Notes: generated from the letters alone by a model not told the origin. A stretch of DNA of 15,725 nucleotides from CAZPGL01 sp964586175 (GCA_964586175.1 CAZPGL010000045.1:1-15725); one strand, 5' to 3'; numbered from the stretch's first letter, positions 1 to 6,811 are shown. Numbers and translations: made by a program.

Positions 1-1075
1 TGCCCGAGCCGAAGGCGATGTGGCGGTTGCGCTGCCGGTCGAGGATGACCTGCTCAGGATGGTCGAACGCCTCGGGGTCGTGGTTGGCTCCGGGGAAGTT
101 CATGAGGATCTTGTCGCCGGGCTGGAACGTGACGTCGTCGTTGTACTCGACGGTCGCGATGGCATTACGGGCCATGGTGACCGGGGCGTAGAAGCGCAGC
201 AGCTCCTCGATGGCGGTGTCCCAGAGGTCGTCGTCGCCGTCGGCCTGGGCGGCGGCCATGCGCCGGCGGTCGTCGGCGTGGGTGGCGAAATGCCACAGGG
301 CCGATCCGATGGAGGACCAGGTGGTGTCGATGCCGGCGACCAGCTGCAGGTTGCACATGCCGATGACGACCTCGTCGGGGAGCACCTCGCCGTCGACCTC
401 GGTCTGGGCTAGGGCGGTGATGAGGTCGTCCTTGGGGTTGGCCCGCCGGTCCCTGACCTCGTCGGCGAAGAAGTCCCGGATGATGTCGGAGTACTTGACC
501 CGCAACTCGGGCTGGGTGAGACCCAGCTCGAGGACGCCCCGCACCCATTCGATGAAGTCGTCGGTCATGTCCTCGCTGACGCCGAGCTTCTTGGCGATGA
601 CCCGGGGCGGGATCTGCTGGGCGTAGTCGACGGCACCGTCGCATTCACCGCTGTCGATGAAGGCGTCGATCAGCTCCTGGCAGAGACCCTCGGTGTAGGT
701 GCGCTCGGGGCCGATGGCCTTGGGGGTGAAGTGGGGGAGCAGGGCCCGTCGGGTCCAGGTCTGGTCGGGTGGGTCGGCGCTGATCGGGGCGGCGGCGTTG
801 TAGCCCTCGCGCTCGGGGCGACGGAGCTCCTCGGGGACGTCGACCACGATCGGGCCCGGGCTGGCGCTCGACAGGTCGGGCACGATCTTGGCCAGAGCCT
901 GTACGTCGGCGTACCGGGTGGGGAGCCACGAGCCGCCCCACCGGTCGGTGTGGGCGATGGGGCAGGTGTCGCGCAGTTCGGCCCACGCCGTGGTGGGGTC
1001 GGCGACGTAGTCGGGGTCGAAGATGTCGTAGTCGGTGGCCAGGTCGGTGACCGGGCAGCGCTCGGTGTCGGTCAT
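1..1075 (-). CDS. Cytochrome P450, C-terminus cut off by window edge
   Basis: A heme-thiolate monooxygenase that would hydroxylate an organic substrate using electrons from a ferredoxin; the substrate cannot be told from sequence. Reading leftward from the ATG at 1075 gives 358 residues with no stop. Seen in order: the C-helix WTRR (about 107-110), the I-helix oxygen-activation motif AGIDTT (247-252), the K-helix ExxR (E291-R294), and at the edge FGSG, the first residues of the heme loop FGxGxHxCxG. The cysteine ligand therefore lies just outside the window and roughly 50 residues are missing. The start is set by an AGGAG seven bases upstream, which lies inside the last codons of the ferredoxin gene; only four bases separate the two genes, so they are cotranscribed and probably translationally coupled. 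The nearby acyl-CoA synthetase suggests lipid, steroid or terpenoid catabolism, which is inference. Confidence 0.95.
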   Translation of the reverse strand, partial: MTDTERCPVTDLATDYDIFDPDYVADPTTAWAELRDTCPIAHTDRWGGSWLPTRYADVQALAKIVPDLSSASPGPIVVDVPEELRRPEREGYNAAAPISADPPDQTWTRRALLPHFTPKAIGPERTYTEGLCQELIDAFIDSGECDGAVDYAQQIPPRVIAKKLGVSEDMTDDFIEWVRGVLELGLTQPELRVKYSDIIRDFFADEVRDRRANPKDDLITALAQTEVDGEVLPDEVVIGMCNLQLVAGIDTTWSSIGSALWHFATHADDRRRMAAAQADGDDDLWDTAIEELLRFYAPVTMARNAIATVEYNDDVTFQPGDKILMNFPGANHDPEAFDHPEQVILDRQRNRHIAFGSG

Positions 1076-1079
1076 CGGT

Positions 1080-1274
1080 TCACTCCTGGATCTCGATGGC
1101 GAACTCGGGGCAGTTGTCGACGATGAGCCGGGCCCGGTCCTCGAGCTCGGCCGGCACCTCGCCGTCGTTCAGGACGAAGGCGTTGCCCAGGTCGTCGACG
1201 TCGACGAGTTGGGGGGCCAGTGAGTAGCAGCGGCTGTGGCCTTCGCACTTGTCGGCGTCGACGGTGATCTTCAT
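1080..1274 (-). CDS. Small [3Fe-4S]-type ferredoxin, P450 redox partner
   Basis: A 64-residue cytoplasmic electron carrier. The cluster motif is C10-x2-H13-x2-C16 with a third cysteine in C55-P. A histidine replaces the second cysteine of the usual CxxCxxC, giving three cysteines, as in the single-cluster ferredoxins that sit beside actinobacterial P450 genes. The protein is very acidic, which suits docking to a P450. The ATG at 1274 has a G-rich GGGGGA five bases upstream, a plausible ribosome site. It is the first gene of a two-gene leftward unit with the P450, and its promoter region is shared with the rightward acyl-CoA synthetase. No ferredoxin reductase is encoded in the window, so electrons must come from a reductase elsewhere. 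Confidence 0.93.
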   Translation of the reverse strand: MKITVDADKCEGHSRCYSLAPQLVDVDDLGNAFVLNDGEVPAELEDRARLIVDNCPEFAIEIQE

Positions 1275-1378
1275 GGGTGTCCCCCGGGCGGGTCGTTCCT
1301 GGCTTGCATGGGTGTTTAGCCATATGGCTAATCTCTGTGGACACCGTAGCCGACACGGAGGGCTTCTGAAAAGCCGCC
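1275..1378. promoter_or_regulatory. Divergent promoter region between ferredoxin and acyl-CoA synthetase
   Basis: This 104-bp gap must hold the promoters of both divergent units. Rightward, TTGCAT (1304-1309) and TAATCT (1329-1334) are a weak -35/-10 pair with a 19-base spacer. Leftward, TAAACA (complement of 1313-1318) is a possible -10. Both possible -10 boxes overlap the palindrome at 1316-1331. The individual hexamers are poor matches and their assignment is tentative. Confidence 0.45.
1316..1331. promoter_or_regulatory. 16-bp perfect palindrome, putative repressor operator
   Basis: TTAGCCATATGGCTAA is a perfect inverted repeat without a spacer, and it is AT-rich against very GC-rich surroundings. 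It lies 41 bases from the ferredoxin start and 47 from the acyl-CoA synthetase start, overlapping the candidate -10 elements on both strands. The size, symmetry and divergent position are what is expected of a TetR-family operator controlling both units. No regulator gene is present in the window, so the binding protein is unknown. Confidence 0.6.
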
Positions 1379-2896
1379 ATGCTGACCAACCTGCTGCCCC
1401 GCACCGACGACGACCCGTCCGGGGTCGGCGCCGCGTCGGCCGACGCCGCCTACACGTGGGCCGAGATCGAGAGCCGGGCCCGCCGGTTCGCCGCCGCCCT
1501 GGCCGGGGCCGGCCTGGCCTCCGGCGACCGCTGGGCCCTGCTGGCTCACAACCGCATCGAATGGGCGCCGCTGGTGGTCGGGAACCTGCGGGCCGGAACC
1601 CGCTATGTGCCGTGCAACTGGCACCTCACCGCTGACGAGATCGCCTACCTGCTCACCGACTCCGACAGCCGGCTGCTCCTGACCGATGCCGCCAACGAGG
1701 CCGCGGGTCGGGCCGCCGCTTCGGCCGCCGGGGTCGACCGGGTGATCGTGATCGACACCGAACTCGACGACTGGCTGGCCGCCCATCCGGACGTCGATCC
1801 TCCCGACGATGAGGCCGGTGGCCCCCGCAACTACACGTCAGGAACCACCGGACGCCCCAAGGGTGTGGCCCGTTCCGACTCCCGGGGGGACGCCCGGACC
1901 GTTCTGGCCGGAATCGCGGCCACGTGGGGGCGGTTCTACGAGATGCCCGACCACGGCACCCATCTGGTGGTGAGCCCGATGTACCACGCCCTGCCGTCGG
2001 CGCTGGCCGTGGCCGCTCTGGGTCTCGGCCAGTCGCTGTGGTTCGAACACCGCTTCGACGAGGAACGGTTCCTCGAGGTCATCGAACGCGAAGGCGTCAC
2101 CAGCGGCGCCTTCGTGCCGACCCACATTGTGCGGTTGGCCAAGCGGGCCGCCGAACTGCGGGGCCGCCACGACCTGTCGTCGCTGGTGTCGATGGTCCAC
2201 GGTGGTGCGCCGTGTCCCCGTTGGGCCAAGGAGACGTTGCTCGACTGGTGGGGTCCGGTGATCTACGAGTTGTTCGGCTCGTCCGAGGGAACCGGGCCGG
2301 TGCGGGTCACGCCGCAGATGTTCCGGGAGCGGCCAGGCACGGTGGGGTTGCCGATCGCGTCGCTCGTCGTCGAAGCGTTCGACGACGACGGCCGGCAGCT
2401 CCCTCGGGGGGAGACGGGCACCCTGTACTTCCTCCGGCAGGACGGTCGACCCGAGTATGTCGGCGATCCCGACAAGACCGAGGCCAGCCGGCTGCCCGGC
2501 GGATGGTTCACCGTCGGCGACGTGGGCTGGGTCGACGACGACGGCTACCTCTTCCTGTCGGACCGCAAGATCGACATGATCATCTCCGGTGGCGCCAACA
2601 TCTACCCGGCCGAGGTCGAGGCCATCCTCATCGAACACCCGGCGGTGGCGGACTGCGCGGTGTTCGGTATCCCCGACGACGAGTGGGGCGAGCAGGTCAA
2701 GGGGGCGGTCCAGTTCGAGCCCGGCACCTCGGCCACCGCCGACGAGCTGATCGCCTGGTGTCGGGACCGCATCGCAGCGTTCAAGTGCCCGCGCAGCATC
2801 GACGTTCATGACGTCATGCCCCGCGAGGCCACCGGGAAGCTCAAGAAGCGCCATCTGCGTGACGCCTACTGGGTGGGTCGGGAGCGTCGCATCTGA
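1379..2896 (+). CDS. AMP-dependent acyl-CoA synthetase (FadD-like, ANL superfamily)
   Basis: Activates a carboxylic acid to its CoA thioester through an acyl-adenylate. The 505 residues carry the ANL motifs in order: the phosphate-binding loop YTSGTTGRPKG (152-162), the A5 motif YELFGSSEG (296-304), the ribose-binding Asp in TVGDVG (D381), the hinge region SDRKIDMIISGG (395-406) with ANIYPAEVE, and the C-terminal catalytic lysine in ATGKLKK (K487). The length is typical of the family. No transmembrane segment is seen. A GGAGGG lies 16 bases before the ATG, unusually far, with a small hairpin in between. It is divergent from the ferredoxin/P450 pair and shares the palindromic control region with it, so both probably act on the same substrate class. 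The acid it activates cannot be determined. Confidence 0.95.
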   Translation: MLTNLLPRTDDDPSGVGAASADAAYTWAEIESRARRFAAALAGAGLASGDRWALLAHNRIEWAPLVVGNLRAGTRYVPCNWHLTADEIAYLLTDSDSRLLLTDAANEAAGRAAASAAGVDRVIVIDTELDDWLAAHPDVDPPDDEAGGPRNYTSGTTGRPKGVARSDSRGDARTVLAGIAATWGRFYEMPDHGTHLVVSPMYHALPSALAVAALGLGQSLWFEHRFDEERFLEVIEREGVTSGAFVPTHIVRLAKRAAELRGRHDLSSLVSMVHGGAPCPRWAKETLLDWWGPVIYELFGSSEGTGPVRVTPQMFRERPGTVGLPIASLVVEAFDDDGRQLPRGETGTLYFLRQDGRPEYVGDPDKTEASRLPGGWFTVGDVGWVDDDGYLFLSDRKIDMIISGGANIYPAEVEAILIEHPAVADCAVFGIPDDEWGEQVKGAVQFEPGTSATADELIAWCRDRIAAFKCPRSIDVHDVMPREATGKLKKRHLRDAYWVGRERRI

Positions 2897-2926
2897 CCGG
2901 ACGGGCGGCTCGAGCGGCCGGCCGAC

Positions 2927-2932
2927 TAGGTT
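2927..2932 (+). promoter_or_regulatory. Possible -10 element for the extended SDR gene
   Basis: TAGGTT fits the actinobacterial TAnnnT -10 pattern, 36 bases before the ATG at 2969. It would place transcription start near 2939 and leave a leader of about 30 bases containing the ribosome site GAGGGGAG (2954-2961). No convincing -35 is seen. Readthrough from the synthetase gene, which ends 72 bases before this start, is equally possible. Confidence 0.3.
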
Positions 2933-2968
2933 CGCCGGGGATCTTCAGACAGCGAGGGGAGTTGTGCC

Positions 2969-3943
2969 ATGCGGGTGATGTTGACGGGAGGCACGGGGTT
3001 CATCGGCGGCCACGTGTTGGCGGCGTTGGTCGCTGCGGGGCACGAGCCCCGGCTGCTGGTGCGTAGTGCCGAGAAGCTGGACCGGATGCGCGAGGCTCAC
3101 GGCATCGACGTCGCCGTCGACCACGTGGTCGGTGACATGACCGACCCCGACGCGGTGGCTGCGGCCCTTGAGGGGTGCGACGCCTGCGTCCACACCGCGG
3201 CGTTCACCAGCCTGGACCCGGCGGAGATGGCCAAGGCCCTGGACGTCAACGCCCCGGGTGCCCAGACGGTGATCGACGGAGCGCTGGCCGCCGGGTGTGA
3301 TCCGGTGGTCCACGTGTCGACGATGTCGGTCATCTTCCCGCCGACCGGCGATGTGTTGACCGGTGACGACCCGGTGCAGGGCGGTGGCAACCCGTACAAC
3401 GCGTCGAAGGCCGATGCGGAGGAGCATGCCCGGGGGCTTCAGGCGACCGGTGCGCCGGTCAAGATCGTGTATCCGGCCGGGGTGTGCGGCCCGACCGATC
3501 TGGGTCTCAACGTCCTGGCCGCCAACCTGATTCCGACCCTGCAGTCGGAGATCATGATGAGCCTGGCCAGTGGCGGCTGGCTGCTGGTCGACGTGCGCGA
3601 TCTGGCGATGGCGCTGGTGGGTCTGCTGCAGCCGGGTACCGGCCCGGCCCGCTACATGGCGGGGGGCACGTTCCTGCCGTGGGGCGAGTTCCATGCCGTC
3701 GTCTCGGAGGTGACGGGTCGGGACCGGGCTCTGTTCCCGACGCCGCGTGAGGCCTTGGAGCAGATGGTCGACGCCGAGGCGGTCGAGATCATGTTGGGGA
3801 TCGTGCCCGGCGACGATGCCGGCCTGCTGGCCGACAGTGGCCTGGGTGCTTGGCGGCCGGTGGAGGAGACCCTGGCCGACACGGTCGCCTGGCTGATCGC
3901 TGGCGGCCTGCTCGACGCCGAGTGGGCCCCCGACTGCGCCTGA
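2969..3943 (+). CDS. NAD(P)-dependent epimerase/dehydrogenase, extended SDR family
   Basis: A 324-residue Rossmann-fold oxidoreductase. The N-terminus has the nucleotide-binding loop TGGTGFIGG (6-14), typical of extended or atypical SDRs. An arginine after strand 2 (LLVRS, R32) hints at NADP(H). The catalytic pair is Y143-x3-K147 in YNASK, with the preceding strand VVHVSTMS (113-120) supplying the usual Ser/Thr. The family includes NAD-dependent epimerases, 3-beta-hydroxysteroid dehydrogenases and dihydroflavonol reductase-like enzymes; which reaction occurs here is not visible. GAGGGGAG with a seven-base spacer fixes the start. It follows the acyl-CoA synthetase in the same direction, so a shared catabolic role is reasonable inference. 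Confidence 0.92.
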   Translation: MRVMLTGGTGFIGGHVLAALVAAGHEPRLLVRSAEKLDRMREAHGIDVAVDHVVGDMTDPDAVAAALEGCDACVHTAAFTSLDPAEMAKALDVNAPGAQTVIDGALAAGCDPVVHVSTMSVIFPPTGDVLTGDDPVQGGGNPYNASKADAEEHARGLQATGAPVKIVYPAGVCGPTDLGLNVLAANLIPTLQSEIMMSLASGGWLLVDVRDLAMALVGLLQPGTGPARYMAGGTFLPWGEFHAVVSEVTGRDRALFPTPREALEQMVDAEAVEIMLGIVPGDDAGLLADSGLGAWRPVEETLADTVAWLIAGGLLDAEWAPDCA

Positions 3944-3958
3944 CCGTCCCCACGGTCA
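3941..3958. terminator. Palindrome joining two convergent stop codons, possible bidirectional terminator
   Basis: TGACCGT-CCCC-ACGGTCA is a perfect 7-bp stem with a 4-base loop. Its first three bases are the stop codon of the SDR and its last three are the reversed stop codon of the PEP-utilizing gene. No T-run follows on either strand, so it is not a classical intrinsic terminator. Its position between convergent genes, only 12 bases apart, still suggests a role in 3'-end formation for both. Confidence 0.45.
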
Positions 3959-5659
3959 CTTGTCGAGGATGGTCACCGTGCCGGTGTCGCCGTTGACTCG
4001 GATCGACGCGCCGTCGGGGATACGGGTGGTCGCGCCCACCGCCGAGACCACACAAGGAATCCCCAACTCCCGGCTGACGATCACCGCATGGCTCATGGTG
4101 CCCCCGACCTCCACGACCACGCCGGCCGCCGGCACGAACAGCGGTGTCCACGACGGGTCGGTGAGCGGGGCGATCAGGATCTCGCCCGGCTGGAGGGCAC
4201 CGGGATCCGACGGGTCCAGCACGACCCGGGCCCGACCGGTGACCTTGCCGGCGCTGCCACCCATGCCCTGCAGGATGCGGCGGGTCGACGCTTCCGGTAC
4301 CTCGGCACCGTGCCACGCCGACTCGTCGGGCACCTGGCCGGCGAACCAGAACGGCGGCTCCAGGTCGAACAGCCCCAGGTAGATGGCGTGACGGTCGGCG
4401 GCCTCGTCGGCCGACCCGCCGGCCATGGCCGACTCCAACTCCGCATCGCGCAGCATGAACACGTGGTCGGGATCGGCCAGACGACCGTCGGCGGCCAGGC
4501 GAAGCCCCAGCTCGAGGGCGGCCAGGCGGGCCTCGTGGACGATGCGCACGATGATCGTCTTGGCTTGTTCCCGGGCCGGGATGAACACGGCGCTCGAAGC
4601 GGCGGCGATCTCGAGGGTGCCGGCCGCCGTCTCGTCGCCGGCGACCAGCCCCCGCAGCTCGTCGAGCGCTTCGGCCGACCGGGCGACCGCCGCCTCGTGG
4701 CGGGTCCGGGGGTCCTCGTCGTCACCGGCCAGACGCATACGGTCCACCAGGGCGAGGGCCAGCTCGGGCTTCGTTTCCCATGTTGGGGATCGCAGCTCCC
4801 ACTCGTTGGGCCCCCGGCTGCCGTGCTCGGCGATGAACTGGGAGAAACCGTCGCAGAACTCCGGGTCGATGTCGTAGATGCGGTCGGGAAGATCGTCGCC
4901 GCCGGCGTCGAAGGCGGCCATCAACTCGGGTGATGCGGCCACCCGGCGGCTCAGGTCCCAGAGGGCGAAGCTGGGGGCCGCCGACGCCACGCCGCCCCGC
5001 CCGCCGGTGATGCGAAGGTCCAGCCCGGGGCGGCCCATGCCGAGGGCCAGGCCGGTGATGGCTCCCGCGGTGACCGAGGCGGCGGCGCTGACCTCGCCGT
5101 GGGCGGCGAAGATGCGGGCGAAGTGCGGCATCATGTCCCGCATGCGCTGGACGAGGACCGCCTCGTCGGCGGTGCCGAGGTCAGGTCGGGCGGCGACCAC
5201 GTCGGCGACCTCGGCCGTCAACTCGTCGATGAGCGGAAACTCGGTGGTGGTCATCCACGAGAACATGAGCCCGTCGACCCGGGCCGTGATGTCGGGGTCG
5301 TCGTCCTTGGGGCGGGGCACGTATTCGGGCAGGGTGGCCGACGAGCCGAAGAACCCCATGTCCACCATCTCGGGGGTCATCCCCGACGACCGGGCGCCCA
5401 TCAGCCGGGCGATCGACAGGTTCAGGTACATGTAGCCGCCGAAGATCTCGAACATGACCTTGTGGCCGTCGTCAATCTCGTCGAGGTCGATGGTGAACCG
5501 GGCCATGAAGTCGCGCATGCCCTCGTCGCCGGCCCCGTGCCAGGTGTGGTCGGCGGTCAACGGTGTGACCGGGTCGGGGAACACCTCCCCGACATTGCCC
5601 CGGGTGTAGATCGGGAACGACGGCGACGGTGTGTCGTCCATGAACCAGCCGACTGTCAT
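3956..5659 (-). CDS. PEP-utilizing enzyme homolog with swivelling phosphohistidine domain, no ATP-grasp domain
   Basis: The 567-residue product ends in the PEP-utilizing mobile domain: GGTMSHAVIVSRELGIPCVV, with H524 as the phosphate-accepting histidine, preceded by GEILIAPLTDPSWTPLF. The N-terminal section (NVGEVFPDPVTPLT, about 22-35) resembles the substrate-side domain found in rifampin phosphotransferase-like and PEP synthase-like proteins. No N-terminal PPDK/PEP-synthase ATP-grasp domain is present, so it cannot carry out ATP-dependent phosphotransfer alone. A separate ATP-binding subunit (as in phenylphosphate synthase) or a non-catalytic role are the alternatives. The start is supported by GGGAGG (5668-5673) eight bases upstream. 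It is convergent with the SDR gene. The true substrate is unknown. Confidence 0.85.
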   Translation of the reverse strand: MTVGWFMDDTPSPSFPIYTRGNVGEVFPDPVTPLTADHTWHGAGDEGMRDFMARFTIDLDEIDDGHKVMFEIFGGYMYLNLSIARLMGARSSGMTPEMVDMGFFGSSATLPEYVPRPKDDDPDITARVDGLMFSWMTTTEFPLIDELTAEVADVVAARPDLGTADEAVLVQRMRDMMPHFARIFAAHGEVSAAASVTAGAITGLALGMGRPGLDLRITGGRGGVASAAPSFALWDLSRRVAASPELMAAFDAGGDDLPDRIYDIDPEFCDGFSQFIAEHGSRGPNEWELRSPTWETKPELALALVDRMRLAGDDEDPRTRHEAAVARSAEALDELRGLVAGDETAAGTLEIAAASSAVFIPAREQAKTIIVRIVHEARLAALELGLRLAADGRLADPDHVFMLRDAELESAMAGGSADEAADRHAIYLGLFDLEPPFWFAGQVPDESAWHGAEVPEASTRRILQGMGGSAGKVTGRARVVLDPSDPGALQPGEILIAPLTDPSWTPLFVPAAGVVVEVGGTMSHAVIVSRELGIPCVVSAVGATTRIPDGASIRVNGDTGTVTILDK

Positions 5660-5704
5660 GTGCGGTACCTCCCGTTGGGCCCCTGCCGTCGAAGACGCTC
5701 GGCC

Positions 5705-5710
5705 AACCTA
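5705..5710 (-). promoter_or_regulatory. Possible -10 element for the PEP-utilizing gene
   Basis: On the minus strand this reads TAGGTT, identical to the candidate -10 before the extended SDR. It would give a leader of roughly 40 bases carrying the GGGAGG ribosome site. The hexamer lies partly in the last copy of the 14-bp repeat, so the repeat may have contributed to the promoter. No clear -35 is seen. Confidence 0.25.
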
Positions 5711-5748
5711 GACGAGCAGCCCTAGACGAGCAGCCCTAGACGAGCAGC
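5707..5748. repeat. Three perfect tandem copies of a 14-bp unit
   Basis: The unit CCTAGACGAGCAGC occurs at 5707-5720, 5721-5734 and 5735-5748 without mismatch. On the minus strand the 5735-5748 copy encodes the last residues and TAG stop of the tyrosine phosphatase gene, and the other two copies repeat that gene end in the intergenic space. The unit is not a multiple of three. It looks like replication slippage on the terminal codons and is too short and contiguous to be CRISPR. Confidence 0.9.
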
Positions 5749-6530
5749 GCGTCGCGGAACTCGGCGAACCGGTCGTCGTCGATGCCCAGACCGTCGCGCC
5801 GGAAGTCGCCCCACGAGTCCCAGCCGTCGTCGATGGCGACGAGCGACGCCTCGATGAACGGGACCTGGCACCAGAGCAGGGCCCGCGAATTCTCGAGCAG
5901 GTCGTCGTCGAGGTCGTCGGGGTCGACGCCCAGATAGTTGGCCAGGTGCTCGCGGTGCCGGTCCTGGCGCTCCTCCAGCCACGGCCGGCGCACCTCGTTG
6001 GACAGCATGTAGTCGGCGATCACCGTCTCCCGGTCGACGCCCAGCAGCGACAACAGCACGGCGCCGACGAAGCCGGTGCGGTCCTTGCCGGCGGTGCAGT
6101 TGAACAGCAGCGGGTGGCGGGCCGGGTCGGTGGCCGCCTGGAACACGGGCCGGAAGGCGTCCAGCCGGTGGGTGACCGACCGGCTGAAGTAGGTGGCGAC
6201 CGACGCCGGCCCGTCAATGCCGTCCGGGTCGGCGAGCCGGTTCGCGACCACCGCGAACTCGTTGTCGTCCGACGACACGATGTGGTGCTCGACGGTGCAG
6301 TCATGCAGTTCGGGATGGGGACGGTCGGCGATCTCCGAGGTGCGGCGCAGGTCGAGGATGGTCCGCAGGCCGAGGCCGTCAAGGGCGGTCCGCGGCGGAC
6401 CGTCGAGGTCGCACAGGTAGCCGCTGCGGAAGATGCGGCCGGTCCGCACCATGCGGCCGTCGAGGGTCGGGACCCCACCGAGGTCCCGGAGGTTGGCCGG
6501 CGCGGCGATCACGCGGGACGGGTCGAGCAC
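5736..6530 (-). CDS. Tyrosine/serine phosphatase, PtpB-like (Tyr_phosphatase3 family)
   Basis: The 264-residue product has the phosphatase loop C145-TAGKD-R151-TG, matching C-x5-R with the GKDRTG ending typical of PtpB-like enzymes that act on phosphotyrosine, phosphoserine or phosphoinositides. The N-terminal NLRDLGG (13-19) is the other family hallmark. An asparagine (N144) replaces the histidine that often precedes the catalytic cysteine. No signal peptide is seen; a cytoplasmic or exported protein cannot be distinguished. The start is a GTG at 6530 with no ribosome site; a TACGGT box lies seven bases upstream, consistent with leaderless transcription. A second GTG six codons downstream is an alternative. 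The gene lies just downstream of the tRNA cluster in the same direction but is separated by a terminator-like hairpin. Confidence 0.92.
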   Translation of the reverse strand: MLDPSRVIAAPANLRDLGGVPTLDGRMVRTGRIFRSGYLCDLDGPPRTALDGLGLRTILDLRRTSEIADRPHPELHDCTVEHHIVSSDDNEFAVVANRLADPDGIDGPASVATYFSRSVTHRLDAFRPVFQAATDPARHPLLFNCTAGKDRTGFVGAVLLSLLGVDRETVIADYMLSNEVRRPWLEERQDRHREHLANYLGVDPDDLDDDLLENSRALLWCQVPFIEASLVAIDDGWDSWGDFRRDGLGIDDDRFAEFRDALLV

Positions 6531-6537
6531 GCCGGCG

Positions 6538-6543
6538 ACCGTA
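6538..6543 (-). promoter_or_regulatory. -10 element for leaderless phosphatase transcript
   Basis: The minus strand reads TACGGT, a TAnnnT -10, ending seven bases before the GTG start at 6530. With no Shine-Dalgarno sequence present, this spacing predicts that transcription begins at the start codon itself. Confidence 0.4.
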
Positions 6544-6566
6544 GACGCTGGTGGCCGACGCGGCGA

Positions 6567-6589
6567 AGCCCGCCCCGGTGGGGCGGGCT
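6567..6589 (-). terminator. GC-rich hairpin after tRNA-Phe, probable tRNA operon terminator
   Basis: A 10-bp perfect stem (AGCCCGCCCC paired with GGGGCGGGCT) closes a 3-base loop. It begins 11 bases past the end of tRNA-Phe in the direction of transcription and before the phosphatase promoter. Only a TT follows, so the U-tract is weak, as is common for actinobacterial terminators. Confidence 0.65.
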
Positions 6590-6599
6590 CCGATTCGTG

Positions 6600-6672
6600 T
6601 GGTCGGGACCGGCGTCGATCCGGTGACCTTCCGCTTTTCAGGCGGACGCTCTGCCAACTGAGCTACCCGACC
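6600..6672 (-). tRNA. tRNA-Phe (GAA)
   Basis: A 73-base cloverleaf: acceptor stem GGTCGGG/CCCGACC, D-arm GCTC/GAGC, anticodon stem TCCGC/GCGGA with loop CTGAAAA (anticodon GAA), T-stem ACCGG/CCGGT. The discriminator is A. The 3' CCA is not encoded (CAC follows), unlike the two upstream tRNAs. The T-loop reads ATCGACG, so position 54 is A instead of the nearly universal T. It is the last gene of the tRNA transcript. Confidence 0.95.
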
Positions 6673-6703
6673 GTGCACCGCCCGCCTGGTCGGCGGACGA
6701 CGG

Positions 6704-6781
6704 TGGCGGTCCTGACGGGATTTGAACCCGCGACCTCCGGCTTGACAGGCCGGCGTGCACTCCAAACTGCACCACAGGACC
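6704..6781 (-). tRNA. tRNA-Asp (GTC), CCA encoded
   Basis: A cloverleaf with acceptor stem GGTCCTG/CAGGACC, D-arm GTGC/GCAC, anticodon stem CCGGC/GCCGG with loop CTGTCAA (anticodon GTC), T-loop TTCAAAT, discriminator G and an encoded 3' CCA (6704-6706). It is the middle gene of the Glu-Asp-Phe transcript, with 31 bases to tRNA-Phe and 34 to tRNA-Glu. Confidence 0.96.
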
Positions 6782-6787
6782 CCGAAT

Positions 6788-6811
6788 GGTCGACCGGCGG
6801 ACCGGTCGACC
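6788..6811 (-). other. Hairpin in the tRNA-Glu/tRNA-Asp spacer
   Basis: GGTCGACCGG, loop CGGA, CCGGTCGACC: a perfect 10-bp stem filling most of the 34-base spacer. No T-run follows it, so termination is unlikely. In the precursor RNA it would form a stable stem between two tRNAs and may serve as a processing or insulating element. Confidence 0.6.

Noticed and set aside
1838..2854. 338-residue leftward open frame opposite the acyl-CoA synthetase
   Set aside because: Composition is that of an antisense shadow, and the plus-strand gene has every ANL motif.
5707..5748. Short repeat array considered as CRISPR
   Set aside because: Units are 14 bp, directly contiguous with no spacers, and no cas gene is near.
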